DNA of 64,000 nucleotides from Clostridia bacterium (GCA_003249225.1 QKJQ01000016.1:62001-126000); one strand, 5' to 3'. Shown: positions 9,445-18,432, numbered from the stretch's first letter. The notes: generated by a model from the letters alone, not told the origin. Translations and numbers: made by a program.

Positions 9445-9482
9445 AACTTAGTTTCATATGGTAAAACTCAATCCCATACGGT
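9423..9482 (+). repeat. 20-bp tandem repeat, three copies, spanning a stop codon
   Basis: Copies 1 (9423-9442) and 3 (9463-9482) are identical: AAAACTCAATCCCATACGGT. Copy 2 (9443-9462) differs at 5 positions. The GNAT stop (9442-9444) lies at the junction of copies 1 and 2, so the array grew from the last codons of that gene into the 53-nt gap with convergent truA. Confidence 0.9.
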
Positions 9483-9497
9483 AAAAAATGATATTAC

Positions 9498-10244
9498 TCA
9501 ATAAAATACTTTTACAAGAGTCAGTCCCTTCGCTTCTGCCAAACCTCCGGCAAACGTACGGTCATTCGTGGAGAACACCTTATCAATATCCAAAAGTGTA
9601 CGTTTCTCCTGACCGATTTCTATCAGAGTGCCTACCAGTATGCGAACCATATTATAGAGAAATCCATCTCCGGTAAATTCAAAGACCAGATCATCTTTTG
9701 TTTCTGTTATTGTGATCTGTTCAATGGTCCGGACGGTGGATTTTTTTGTGGGATCCGAAGAGAATCCTTTAAAATCATGAGTGCCGGTCAGAAGAGCCGC
9801 CGCCTGTTTCATACGAACAATATCAGCTGGTTCAAAAAGCGGGCTTTTAAAAGCTCGGTCAAAGACAGGTTTAATACCATCATATTCTTTAAAGAATATA
9901 TATCGATAGGTCTTTCCCTTTGCCTGATAACGGGAGTGAAAGCGAGGATCTGCTTCTTCGATACTTAAAACAGCTATATCGGCTGGAAGATATCCGTTCA
10001 GTTCCCGGCAGGCCATTTGGCAGTCTATTCGTTCTGAAAGAAAAAAGTTGACAGTCATACAGAGTGCATGAACCCCTTTGTCTGTCCGTCCGGCTGCCGT
10101 CAATTCAATTGGTTCATTAAAATACTTTGTCAGGATATCTGTTATCTTTCCCTGAATCGTTACATCAGCATTTTTATTCTTTTGCCATCCACTGTATCTT
10201 GTTCCATCGTAGGAAAGATTCATTTTGTAATTATATCTATTCAT
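9498..10244 (-). CDS. truA: tRNA pseudouridine(38-40) synthase TruA
   Basis: Converts uridines 38-40 in the anticodon arm of many tRNAs to pseudouridine. The 248-residue protein starts NRYNYKMNLSYDGTRYSGWQ, has GRTDKGVHA with the catalytic Asp, and GFLYNMVRILVGTLIEIG near the end, all typical of bacterial TruA. The frame stays open upstream of the true start. I chose the ATG at 10244 because AATGGAG sits just before it and the length matches the family; ATG 10256 is possible. It is divergent from the gene at 10492 and convergent with the GNAT gene. Confidence 0.95.
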   Translation of the reverse strand: MNRYNYKMNLSYDGTRYSGWQKNKNADVTIQGKITDILTKYFNEPIELTAAGRTDKGVHALCMTVNFFLSERIDCQMACRELNGYLPADIAVLSIEEADPRFHSRYQAKGKTYRYIFFKEYDGIKPVFDRAFKSPLFEPADIVRMKQAAALLTGTHDFKGFSSDPTKKSTVRTIEQITITETKDDLVFEFTGDGFLYNMVRILVGTLIEIGQEKRTLLDIDKVFSTNDRTFAGGLAEAKGLTLVKVFY

Positions 10245-10322
10245 AATTGGCTCCATTCTGCTTAATCCGATACTATCATAGCACAATTTTTGAATATCGG
10301 AAAGATTGGGACTTGAGTTTGA

Positions 10323-10351
10323 TTGACAGAAAACAAAAACTAAACTATAGT
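10323..10351 (+). promoter_or_regulatory. Sigma-A promoter for the gene at 10492
   Basis: TTGACA (10323-10328), 17-nt spacer, TATAGT (10346-10351). It gives a leader of about 130 nt. Confidence 0.65.
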
Positions 10352-10491
10352 GAAGGCGTAAAAACAACCCGGTGATTATAAATGGATTAAGGGATATCAC
10401 TTGTACATACATTAAGAAGGAACAGTTTCGATCAGACCAGAGAGTAAGGATCCTGCGTGATTATTGGCCATCAGCGAAAGGAGACATTATT

Positions 10492-11133
10492 ATGGTTGAT
10501 ATTGATGCTTTACTGGAGAGCTATCCGGATATTTTTATGGATAAACATCGCTTGCAGGAGATGTTGGAAGGCGGAGAGATCTGCTCGGCTTTGTTAGAAA
10601 TGGACAGCAGAGACTGTGAAGCTGCTTATCGGGCACTTGATAATGCAAAAACAGCCAATCATCGAGAAACATTTGTCAGAGAAGCGATCGCACATATGAC
10701 CGATGCAGGTCAGAGTTACATGGGTACGGCGAAAAAGCGGCATTTTGCTTTCATGCACAAGGTCGCACCGGAGATAAAAGCGCAGACGTATGACAAAGCT
10801 ATACTTTTATGTCTTCTGACAGCGCTTTGTTATCGGAATCTTGAGGAGAGAGATAAGGCAGGACGAGTGCTGGAACAGGCACAGATTATGATATCGGACT
10901 ACGAAAATGTAATGCTCGAAGTGATGACTGACGATTACAGGAAGAGATGCCGAGTGCTTGGTAAAATGGCGGCACAGGGTAAGTCTGTTATTGAAGAACT
11001 GGAAGAACTCGACCGAAAGATCGATGAACGAAGAAATGAGCTTCAGAGAAGGATAAAGACGATGAAGCAATCAATCAAAAGACTTGGAGAAGTTGTCAGA
11101 AAGGAAGAATTCGAAAAAGAATTGGTGTCTTGA
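10492..11133 (+). CDS. Helical protein with C-terminal coiled coil, unknown
   Basis: A 213-residue, probably cytoplasmic, mainly helical protein. The start ATG at 10492 follows GAAAGGAGACATT; the open frame extends upstream without a better ribosome site. The middle (DKAILLCLLTALCYRNLEER) resembles a tetratricopeptide-like helical pair. The end (about 165-210; EELEELDRKIDERRNELQRR) has strong heptad character. No family recognised. It has its own promoter and terminator, so it is an independent unit. Confidence 0.72.
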   Translation: MVDIDALLESYPDIFMDKHRLQEMLEGGEICSALLEMDSRDCEAAYRALDNAKTANHRETFVREAIAHMTDAGQSYMGTAKKRHFAFMHKVAPEIKAQTYDKAILLCLLTALCYRNLEERDKAGRVLEQAQIMISDYENVMLEVMTDDYRKRCRVLGKMAAQGKSVIEELEELDRKIDERRNELQRRIKTMKQSIKRLGEVVRKEEFEKELVS

Positions 11134-11160
11134 CGGATTATTGTGAACATTGAAGTAAAG

Positions 11161-11204
11161 GAAAGAAGCGGCACTTACCTTTTACGAGTGCCGCTCTTTC
11201 TATT
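11161..11204 (+). terminator. Intrinsic terminator
   Basis: AGCGGCACT and AGTGCCGCT are perfectly complementary, extended by GAAAGA/TCTTTC with a single-base bulge, followed by a T-rich stretch. It lies 28 nt after the coiled-coil gene. From here to 11420 I see only AT-rich leader with a weak ATTTCA/TGAAAT hairpin near 11250. Confidence 0.8.
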
Positions 11205-11420
11205 TGAGTTTATGTTTTTTGCATGCGGAGTACGGCAACGTATAGTATATTTCATTCCACTGATGGTGAAATGGAGGTTATTATAGAAAAATATGTGCAA
11301 CATTTTCAAAAAATCGGGTGGTTTCTCTGTGTTTTTTGTGGTACGATAAAAAAGAAAATGTAAAATAAAGTGTTGAGATAGACAAGAGAGAGTTTTGAAA
11401 ACAAAAGAATGGAGTGCTAT

Positions 11421-12632
11421 ATGTATATTGCCAGACAGCCGATTTTTAACAAAACTTTAAATATATATGGATATGAGCTTCTTTATCGTGCAGAGACCTA
11501 TTCAAGATCCTTTGCCAATGCTTCGTCTGTTGCTGCAACAGCCTCTGTAATTGGCGGGTTGTTCGAACAGGGGATTGAGAAAGTCGTTGAGTCTGTGAAA
11601 GCCTTTGTTAATTTCGATTATGAGTTTCTTATGTCTGATCTTGTTGAGCTGATACCACCAGAGACTCTTGTTATAGAGGTTCTGGAAACTGTTAAAATTG
11701 ATGAAAGATTACTGGACAGAATCAAAGAACTGCAGCACAAAGGGTATAAAATCGCTCTTGATGATTTTGAAAATGATATGTATTCAGCCAGAGCACTTCC
11801 CATGGTAGATATCATTAAATATGATATTCTCATTACTCCGCTGGATACAATAAAATCAGAAGTGAAAGAAGCGATATCCAATAACAAGATTGTACTGGCT
11901 GAAAAGATTGAAACAGAAAAGGATTTTCTGAAAGCAAAAGAAATGGGGTTCCATTTGTTTCAGGGATACTTTTTTTGCAAGCCGAATGTGATCATTCCAC
12001 CTTCAAAGAGAGCAGTGTCATCGCCGACAGCATATGCACAGATATTTCAGGAAGTGAAAAAGAATGGATTTTCTTATAATGAAATCGCTAAGATCATATC
12101 CAGTGATGTGAAATTATCCTACCAGTTAGTAAAGATCAGCGGTAACATAAAAGGAACAAATCACTTTTCATCGATCAAAGATGTTCTTGTGAGAATGGGT
12201 GGCAAAGAAATCGAACGGTGGGCCTGTATTTTTATGCTTCAGGAACTGGCAGCAGGAAAACCGGACGAACTGCTCCGATTATCTTTGGTCCGGTCCAAAT
12301 TCAGCGAAGTCATTGCCGGAAAGTGTGATTTTTCTGAAAAGAAAGATGAACTTTCCATGCTTTGTCTATTCAGTCTGATCGATGCCATACTCGATGAACC
12401 AATGGAGCAGGCATTGTTGGATTTGCCGATATCACAGGAAATCATAAACGGGCTGCTTTATGGAACCGGTATCTATCAACCGGTCTGTAAGTTAATTCGG
12501 TGCTATGAAGAAGGTGATTGGGAAACGGTCTTAAATTATGCGAAAAACATAAACCTGGATCCGGAAGTGCTCTCTGTCAGTTATCTGGAAGCAATAAGCT
12601 GGGCAAATCAGATCATGGCATCCTATGCATAG
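11421..12632 (+). CDS. EAL-HDOD signalling protein (YuxH-like), EAL probably inactive
   Basis: A 403-residue protein beginning MYIARQPIFNKTLNIYGYEL, the signature start of the YuxH/EAL-HDOD family. An EAL-type domain (about 1-195) is followed by an HDOD domain (about 200-400, SYNEIAKIISSDVKLSYQLV). The EAL signature is degenerate: VIEVLE stands where active phosphodiesterases have E-A-L, although ALDDFE is present. I therefore expect it to bind c-di-GMP or act as a scaffold rather than cleave it. The ATG at 11421 has GGAG at proper spacing; ATG 11409 lacks one. Its 3' end overlaps the convergent AraC gene by 20 nt. Confidence 0.85.
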   Translation: MYIARQPIFNKTLNIYGYELLYRAETYSRSFANASSVAATASVIGGLFEQGIEKVVESVKAFVNFDYEFLMSDLVELIPPETLVIEVLETVKIDERLLDRIKELQHKGYKIALDDFENDMYSARALPMVDIIKYDILITPLDTIKSEVKEAISNNKIVLAEKIETEKDFLKAKEMGFHLFQGYFFCKPNVIIPPSKRAVSSPTAYAQIFQEVKKNGFSYNEIAKIISSDVKLSYQLVKISGNIKGTNHFSSIKDVLVRMGGKEIERWACIFMLQELAAGKPDELLRLSLVRSKFSEVIAGKCDFSEKKDELSMLCLFSLIDAILDEPMEQALLDLPISQEIINGLLYGTGIYQPVCKLIRCYEEGDWETVLNYAKNINLDPEVLSVSYLEAISWANQIMASYA

Positions 12633-13551
12633 ACCGATGTGTCTGTAATGTAATATAAGTCTCCTTATTCGTACGGTACTCCGTCGGAGTGCACCCGATG
12701 ACTGACTTGAAGGAACGATTAAAGTAGCTGACATTGTTAAAGCCGACCAGGCTGGCAATGGCAGCTATTTTTTCATTTGAATCTGTGATCAGGGCACAGC
12801 TTTTCAAAATCCGGTAGCGTATAAGATAGGAAAATGGAGATAATCCCATCTGTGCCTTGAAGGACCGGCAGAACTGACTGGCTGAGAGACATACACATTC
12901 CGCGAGGATATTCAATGAAATATCATCAGTAAAATGTTCATGCATATAGAGCAAAGCAGCATCAAGATTCGATTTTGAGGAATGCAGAGAAAGAAAAGTA
13001 CCTTCGTTTTGGACGAGGGATGCATGTTTGGTGAACAAAGCCCAAAGCTCATAGATTCGACCCTTCAGCTCCAGTTCATGAGAATCAAGAGGCTTCTGGT
13101 AAAAATCCGCCAATGACATCAAGATGGAAAATCCTTTCTTTTCCCAGGCAGCACCGGAGCCAAAATGAGACAAAAAGGTGAGCCTTCCCGATAGGACTGG
13201 CTTAATAAAAGAAAGATAAAGCGAGCTTTTGTAATTGTCGGACAAAAAGGACGGATGGAATACGAAAGCATAAAAGATACAGGGAAGGCCCTGAAGAGAG
13301 GTAGCATAATGAAGTGTGTTCGGAGGAATAAAGACACCTTCGTTTGCCAGAAGTTCATACTTGTTATCATCCAGATAAAAATTGGTTCCCCCGTCAATTA
13401 CAACAAGGAACTCGAACTCCTGGTGCCAATGCTTGTAAAGTACATTTGCAGTACCGGCAGAGACTTCTGAATAATGTATGGAAAAAGGCAGTTGTGGCGT
13501 CCCGTGCGGTATTTTTTCTTCCAGCATCGTTACGTTATTTTCTTGTTTCAT
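12613..13551 (-). CDS. AraC-family regulator with N-terminal cupin
   Basis: A 312-residue transcription factor. The N-terminal cupin (about 20-160; HWHQEFEFLVVIDGG and FIPPNTLHYA) usually binds a sugar. The C-terminal pair of helix-turn-helix motifs (about 205-300) shows LAECVCLSASQFCRSFKAQM and ASLVGFNNVSYFNRSFK, the canonical AraC pattern. The start follows AAAGGAGCCAGG. It is divergent from the GH31 gene at 13829. That promoter has good -10 hexamers (TATAAT at 13681 and 13689) but no good -35, which fits control by an activator such as this one (inference). Confidence 0.92.
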   Translation of the reverse strand: MKQENNVTMLEEKIPHGTPQLPFSIHYSEVSAGTANVLYKHWHQEFEFLVVIDGGTNFYLDDNKYELLANEGVFIPPNTLHYATSLQGLPCIFYAFVFHPSFLSDNYKSSLYLSFIKPVLSGRLTFLSHFGSGAAWEKKGFSILMSLADFYQKPLDSHELELKGRIYELWALFTKHASLVQNEGTFLSLHSSKSNLDAALLYMHEHFTDDISLNILAECVCLSASQFCRSFKAQMGLSPFSYLIRYRILKSCALITDSNEKIAAIASLVGFNNVSYFNRSFKSVIGCTPTEYRTNKETYITLQTHRSMHRMP

Positions 13552-13726
13552 CCTGGCTCCTTTTGCAGTGATGAAGAATAAGATCCTGTTTTCATCCTGT
13601 CAGTCAAAGTATAGTCTTTTTATTCTATGAAATCAATATTGTGTCAAAAAAAGATGAAATAGTGAAAGAAAAGAGGCATATATAATAATATAATGTAAGC
13701 TATAGAAACGAAAAGGTGTACGAAGA

Positions 13727-13828
13727 GTGAAGGAAATGGATAATCCTTTCACAGGCAAGTTTGTCTTTCACGCGTCACTGATCGTTCAAACTTGATATGT
13801 GCAAAACAGCGCAGGAATGAGGTAAAAT
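13727..13828 (+). promoter_or_regulatory. Three-hairpin leader element before the GH31 gene
   Basis: P1: GTGAAGG (from 13727) pairs with CCTTTCAC (to 13752). P2: CAAGTTTG (13756-13763) with CAAACTTG (13787-13794), 8 bp. P3: TGTGC (13798-13802) with GCGCA (13809-13813), followed by AGG-type ribosome site and ATG 15 nt later. The same order of stems, with an identical P2, occurs at 51488-51575, and P1 plus P3 at 37523-37567. Confidence 0.6.
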
Positions 13829-15847
13829 ATGGAAGTATTTGAATGCAAAAAGAATCAGCTGCTATGGAGATACAACGGAGAAACAATACTTATCGAACCA
13901 TGGGGGAGGAACAGTGTCAGGGTTCGTGCGGCTATGATGCGGGATATAACGGAGACCTCGTATGCCCTGCTTCCTTTAGAGGAAGAACCATCCTGTGAAA
14001 TAACCATTGCGGGTGAAGAAGCAACACTGACAAACGGAAAGATTCAGGTATACGTAAAATATCACAGCTGGCATAAACGATGTCAGATATTCTTTTATAA
14101 TGACAGAAAAGAGTTGCTCTTCAAAGAAATTGATCCGCAGGGAGCTCTGGAAAAGCACGCACATGCATACAAGCCTATCATAGGGGGAGATCACAGAATT
14201 ACGGCTCAATTCTTTTGTGATGAAAAAGAAAGCCTGTATGGAATGGGACAGTACCAACAGGAGACAATGAACATTAAGAACTGCACGTTTGAACTTGCGC
14301 ATCGGAATTCTCAGGCTTCGGTTCCTTTTGTGCTGTCAGACAAGGGATATGGATTTTTATGGCACAATCCTTCGATAGGACGTGCGAGTTTTTGCAAAAA
14401 TCTGACGGAATGGGTTGCGGAAAGCAGCAAACAACTGGATTACTGGGTTACGGCTGGCGACACACCTGCCGAAATCAGTGCAGCTTATGCCGATGTCTGC
14501 GGAAAAGTTCCAATGATGCCGGAATACGGGCTTGGTTTCTGGCAATGCAAGCTTCGTTACTACAACCAGGAGCAGCTGCTGCAGGTCGCAAGGGAATACA
14601 AAAAGAGAGGACTTCCTATTGATGTAATAATATGTGACTTTTTTCATTGGCCGAAAATGGGAGACTTCAGGTTCGACGAGGAATTCTTTCCGGATCCAAA
14701 AGCAATGGCAAAGGAATTAAAAGAACTGGGTATAAAGCTTATGGTATCGGTCTGGCCGCAGGTCGATATTAAGAGTGAGAACATTTTAGAAATGAGAAAA
14801 AACAATTTCCTTGTCAGAACAGAACATGGCATGGAAGTTCAAATGGGCTTTAATGATGGATACATTTTATTCTTTGATGCGACAAATCCGGATGCAAGAA
14901 AATATGTCTGGGGAAAATGCAAAAAAAACTATTATGATCTGGGCGTTGACTGTTTCTGGCTGGATGAAGCAGAACCGGAATATGGCATTTATGATTATGA
15001 TAATTACCGTTATAAGATGGGCCCTAGTCTTCAGGTAGGAAATCTTTATCCGCAGCTTTATTCAAGAGCTTTTTACGAGGGGATGGTGGAAGCGCGGAAA
15101 GAGGAACAGAAAGATAACCCGGAAGAAGTCGTTAACCTGGTTCGCTGTGCCTGGGCCGGAAGCCAGAGATATGGCGCACTTGTGTGGTCAGGAGACATTC
15201 ACAGCACATTCCAGGATTTTCGGAATCAGATCTGTGCAGGCATACATATGGGAATTGCGGGAATTCCATGGTGGACAACCGATATCGGCGGATTTTCAGG
15301 CGGGAATCCCAAAGATCCTGATTTTGTTGAGCTTTTGTTACGTTGGTTCCAGTATGGTGCTTTTTGTCCGGTAATGCGTCTGCATGGAGACCGTATGCCA
15401 TCGGTCGAGATCTATCGTAAGAACGGTGAGCGGATCTTGAACTCCGGCAGTGATAATGAAGTCTGGAGTTATGGAGAAGAAGCTTACGAAGTTATGAAAG
15501 AATATATGCTGCTGCGAGAAACACTGCGTCCTTACACCAGGGAATTAATGAAGGAAGCTCACACAGCCGGAACACCGGTGATCCGTGGAATGTTCTATGA
15601 ATTTCCTGACGATAAGAACTGCAGTGATTGCAGTGATCAGTATATGTATGGAAGTGATATACTGGTGGCACCTGTTACTAAGTTGCACGCACGAAGCAGA
15701 AAAGTATACCTGCCAGAAGGGTGTAACTGGATGGAAGTTTCGACTGGAAGCATGTACAAGGGAGGACAATATCTGGATGTTTTTGCTCCTCTGGAAAAGA
15801 TACCGCTGTTCCTGCGCGAGGGAAGACAAAAAGCGTATTTTGCTTAA
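13829..15847 (+). CDS. Glycoside hydrolase family 31 (alpha-glucosidase/alpha-xylosidase type)
   Basis: A 672-residue retaining glycosidase without signal peptide, so it probably acts in the cytoplasm on imported oligosaccharides. It has an N-terminal beta-sandwich (about 1-200) and a TIM barrel with DVIICDFFHWPKMGDF, the nucleophile motif DCFWLDEAEPE (Asp nucleophile) and a likely acid/base Asp in RLHGDRMPS, followed by C-terminal beta domains. The WLDEAEPE form resembles alpha-xylosidases and related enzymes as well as alpha-glucosidases, so the exact substrate is open. It is divergently arranged with the AraC regulator and carries the structured leader ending 15 nt before its ATG. Confidence 0.9.
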   Translation: MEVFECKKNQLLWRYNGETILIEPWGRNSVRVRAAMMRDITETSYALLPLEEEPSCEITIAGEEATLTNGKIQVYVKYHSWHKRCQIFFYNDRKELLFKEIDPQGALEKHAHAYKPIIGGDHRITAQFFCDEKESLYGMGQYQQETMNIKNCTFELAHRNSQASVPFVLSDKGYGFLWHNPSIGRASFCKNLTEWVAESSKQLDYWVTAGDTPAEISAAYADVCGKVPMMPEYGLGFWQCKLRYYNQEQLLQVAREYKKRGLPIDVIICDFFHWPKMGDFRFDEEFFPDPKAMAKELKELGIKLMVSVWPQVDIKSENILEMRKNNFLVRTEHGMEVQMGFNDGYILFFDATNPDARKYVWGKCKKNYYDLGVDCFWLDEAEPEYGIYDYDNYRYKMGPSLQVGNLYPQLYSRAFYEGMVEARKEEQKDNPEEVVNLVRCAWAGSQRYGALVWSGDIHSTFQDFRNQICAGIHMGIAGIPWWTTDIGGFSGGNPKDPDFVELLLRWFQYGAFCPVMRLHGDRMPSVEIYRKNGERILNSGSDNEVWSYGEEAYEVMKEYMLLRETLRPYTRELMKEAHTAGTPVIRGMFYEFPDDKNCSDCSDQYMYGSDILVAPVTKLHARSRKVYLPEGCNWMEVSTGSMYKGGQYLDVFAPLEKIPLFLREGRQKAYFA

Positions 15848-15864
15848 GACAAAAGGATAAGGTA

Positions 15865-15913
15865 AGGGGCTGTGAAAGAATGATTTCTTATTTCTTCACA
15901 GCTCCTTTGTTTT
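15865..15913 (+). terminator. Intrinsic terminator of the GH31 gene
   Basis: GGGGCTGTGAAAGAA pairs with TTCTTCACAGCTCC across a short loop and is followed by TTTGTTTT. Confidence 0.75.
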
Positions 15914-16180
15914 GGAGAAAATAGTAAAAACAGTATACACAACAAGAATAGAAATAGAATAAGATACACAAAAACGTGATTAAACAATGCAAATGTGTGA
16001 TAAAATGAAATTGAAATCATAAAATATGTTAAAACAAGTTTTATATACTGGATATTTACAGAATATGTGCTATACTATGAATAAAATAAGCAAAAGAAGA
16101 AGTTAAAGAAAGAAATACTATATACATGAATAGAACGACAAATAATAAAAGCAGTAATTCGAATACAGAGGAGGTATGGC
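15914..16180 (+). other. AT-rich intergenic region before the stressosome operon
   Basis: No gene seen. TATACT near 16071 is a plausible -10, but I cannot point to a convincing -35. AGAGGAGG just before 16181 is the ribosome site of the PAS-STAS gene. Confidence 0.5.
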
Positions 16181-16977
16181 ATGAAAAAGGAATTCTTCGA
16201 AGCAGATACGAATTTAAAAGAACAGATACTGGATCAGATTCCTACCCCGGTCTTTTCCGTCGATCTGGAGATGAATATTACGTATATGAATCAGGCCGGG
16301 CTTTCCCTTCTGGACAAAAGCAAAAATGAAGTAGTAGGGCAAACATGTTTCAGCGTATGGAATTCAAAACATTGCAAAACAGAAGATTGCTGCATGGGAA
16401 AATCCATTGTTACCGGCAAAGCGTTTTCCGCACGAACAAAGGCGGAGATAAAAGGGAAAGTCGTAACTGCTGAATACTAACCGTACCATTAAAGAATGAA
16501 AATGATGAAATAATCGGAGGTCTTGAGTTCGTGATCGATATAACCGATCAGGTACTATATGAGGCAAGACTTCAGACGCAGAGTAAAACAATACGCCAGA
16601 TGTCTACCCCAACGATAAAATTATGGGAAGGTGTGCTGGTACTTCCGGTCGTTGGAGTTGTTGATTCCATCCGTGCCCAGTATATGATGGAGACAGTCCT
16701 GAATAAAATCGCCGAGACCTTTTCTAAAGTTATCATTCTTGATATACATGGTGTTGCGGCAGTTGATACCGCTGTGGCAAACCATTTGATCAAGATCACA
16801 AAAGCAACAAAGCTCATGGGATGTGAATGTATATTATCCGGGATATCACCGGCAGTAGCACAGACCATCATTCAGCTTGGAATTGATATGACTTCAGTTA
16901 CTACAAAGTCAACACTCAGTGATGCACTGGAAGAGGCTTTCCTGGCTCTTGGTCTCGAAGTTCATAAAAAAGAATAG
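16181..16977 (+). pseudogene. PAS-STAS stressosome core protein (RsbR-like), frameshifted
   Basis: Two reading frames encode one expected protein. The first (16181-16480) gives a PAS sensor domain (QIPTPVFSVDLEMNITYMNQ, with the C-x5-C-type cysteine cluster near CKTEDCC) and stops at TAA. The second frame resumes at once as LTVPLKNENDEIIGGLEFV, the usual end of a PAS domain, and continues into a STAS domain (about 16600-16977) with VDTAVANHLIKITKATKL and SGISPAVAQT, the RsbR phosphosite regions. One missing base near 16477 explains both. The STAS half could still be made from GTG 16531, preceded by GGAGG. A true mutation and a sequencing error cannot be told apart here. Confidence 0.8.
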
Positions 16978-17019
16978 AATGCAGGCGTGCAGGCATGCAT
17001 GCACAGAAAGAGGATGGAC

Positions 17020-17391
17020 ATGAAAGATTTTTTGAAGACTTCTGCCACATTGATTAAAGGGTGTCTTGTTTTTGCCTTGCCGGAAGAGATGACAGATGAA
17101 ATGATTGATATGATCCGTGAATTTATCATAAGCAAGGCTAGTGAGAAAGACATCAAAGGTGCTGTTCTGAATTTTTCAACAGTCAGAGTAATTGACAGCT
17201 TTATCTATGAAGCATTTCGCCAGATCAGCATGGCATTGTCGCTGATCGGTGTGGAAGCTGTCTGGGCGGGGCTTTCGCCAGGTGTAATTACGGCTATGGC
17301 AGACCTGAACATTGATCTGGATAAGCTAAAGGTCAAGACAGTTTATAGTGTTGAAAATGCATTGGAATATCTGTTGGAAATACATAGGTGA
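17020..17391 (+). CDS. RsbS-like STAS antagonist of the stressosome
   Basis: A 123-residue single STAS domain protein. FSTVRVIDSFIYEAFRQISM carries the Ser matching the RsbT-phosphorylated serine of RsbS (V-D-S-F in Bacillus), and WAGLSPGVITAMADLNIDL the second conserved loop. In the known system RsbS and RsbR build the stressosome shell and hold RsbT. The start ATG 17020 follows AGAGGATGG; the in-frame ATG at 16987 lies in a GCAT-rich stretch and lacks a ribosome site. It lies 42 nt after the STAS half of the broken RsbR-like gene and 4 nt before the kinase gene. Confidence 0.85.
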   Translation: MKDFLKTSATLIKGCLVFALPEEMTDEMIDMIREFIISKASEKDIKGAVLNFSTVRVIDSFIYEAFRQISMALSLIGVEAVWAGLSPGVITAMADLNIDLDKLKVKTVYSVENALEYLLEIHR

Positions 17392-17395
17392 CTGT

Positions 17396-17848
17396 ATGTG
17401 GAAGCTTTATCAAGGTCAACGCGGTGAAATCCTGTACTCAAATCGGATTGAGCTGCTTTATCCGCATGACAATGAGAATGTTATATACACTGTTAGCGAA
17501 GTTGTTCAGGAAGCCGGGTTTTCAAACACAGAGACGGCTATGATTGCAACTGCTGCGTCAGAACTATCGACGAATATACTTAGGTTTGCCAGAAAAGGTA
17601 CCTTGTATATTACCATAGTAAAACGAATCAGTTCAAGGAAAGAGCAGATAGGCATAGAATTGCTGGCAGAGGATTATGGACCGGGAATACATGATATAAA
17701 TCTGGCATTAAAAGAAAACTATTCAACTATTACAGCCAGTTTAGGGCTTGGCCTGCCCAGTGTGAAAAGAATCATGGACGAGTTCTACATCGAATCCTAT
17801 CCAGGAGAAGGAACTCGGGTGCTGGTCTATAAATGGAGGGATACGTGA
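17396..17848 (+). CDS. RsbT-like serine kinase
   Basis: A 150-residue GHKL-fold protein kinase of the RsbT/SpoIIAB type. The N-box is ASELSTNILRFARKG (Glu and Asn spaced as required for Mg-ATP) and the G1 box is EDYGPGI, with GLGLPSVKRIMDEF as G2. In the known pathway RsbT phosphorylates RsbS and RsbR, leaves the stressosome and activates a partner. The ATG at 17396 lies 4 nt after the RsbS-like stop; the open frame extends upstream into that gene but without a ribosome site. It overlaps the phosphatase gene by GTGA. Confidence 0.87.
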   Translation: MWKLYQGQRGEILYSNRIELLYPHDNENVIYTVSEVVQEAGFSNTETAMIATAASELSTNILRFARKGTLYITIVKRISSRKEQIGIELLAEDYGPGIHDINLALKENYSTITASLGLGLPSVKRIMDEFYIESYPGEGTRVLVYKWRDT

Positions 17849-18432
17849 GGAGATTAGATTTTGCAATCAGAACAAGAGCACTTTTAGGTGATAGTGAACT
17901 GTGCGGTGATCTGGGTCTTGGACAGGAGGAAAATGGGATTTATACCTTTGTTCTTCTTGATGTGCTGGGGCATGGAAAAGAAGCGCATCAGCTTGCCCTG
18001 ACAGCAAATGACTTTATTAATCGAAACATAAATGAGGATGCGGTCTCCCTGATCAAGGAACTGCATCAGCAACTGTACGGGAGCAGAGGACTTGTTATGG
18101 CGGTTGTAAAAGTTGATGCACAGAATGAAATTATGTGGTACTCGGGAATTGGAAATATAACAGCAAGAACGTATGGTATGACAGGAAAGAGCCTTGTGTT
18201 TAAAGACGGAATCATAGGGAACGGTGAAATCTGGCCGGTCCTTACCAGGAACAGATTTCAGTATGGTGATGTTCTGATCCTGCAGTCAGATGGCGTAAAG
18301 GAACACTTTTGCATAGAGGATATTTCACTTTTTCTTATACAAAGTCCTGAAATAATTGCGGATACTATAATGAAGCGCTATGGGACAAAATTTGATGACG
18401 CATCCTGTATTGTGGTGAAATACCTGAAATAG
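17845..18432 (+). CDS. RsbX-like PP2C phosphatase
   Basis: A 195-residue SpoIIE/PP2C-type phosphatase that would dephosphorylate the STAS proteins and reset the stressosome. Visible metal-binding motifs are [15 protein letters not shown] (D-x-x-G-H-G), [10 protein letters not shown] and [12 protein letters not shown]. The likely start is GTG 17845, with GGAGGG just upstream and the GTGA overlap with the kinase stop; ATG 17833 would add MEGY. The gene lies 19 nt before the hybrid kinase gene in the same operon. Confidence 0.83.
   Translation: MRRLDFAIRTRALLGDSELCGDLGLGQEENGIYTFVLLDVLGHGKEAHQLALTANDFINRNINEDAVSLIKELHQQLYGSRGLVMAVVKVDAQNEIMWYSGIGNITARTYGMTGKSLVFKDGIIGNGEIWPVLTRNRFQYGDVLILQSDGVKEHFCIEDISLFLIQSPEIIADTIMKRYGTKFDDASCIVVKYLK

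Noticed and set aside
9423-9482. Attachment site of a mobile element
   Set aside because: Contiguous tandem copies without integrase, tRNA gene or a distant matching copy in the window.
13976-14302. Minus-strand open frames inside the GH31 gene
   Set aside because: They overlap a clearly conserved enzyme, lack ribosome sites and have no recognisable domain.
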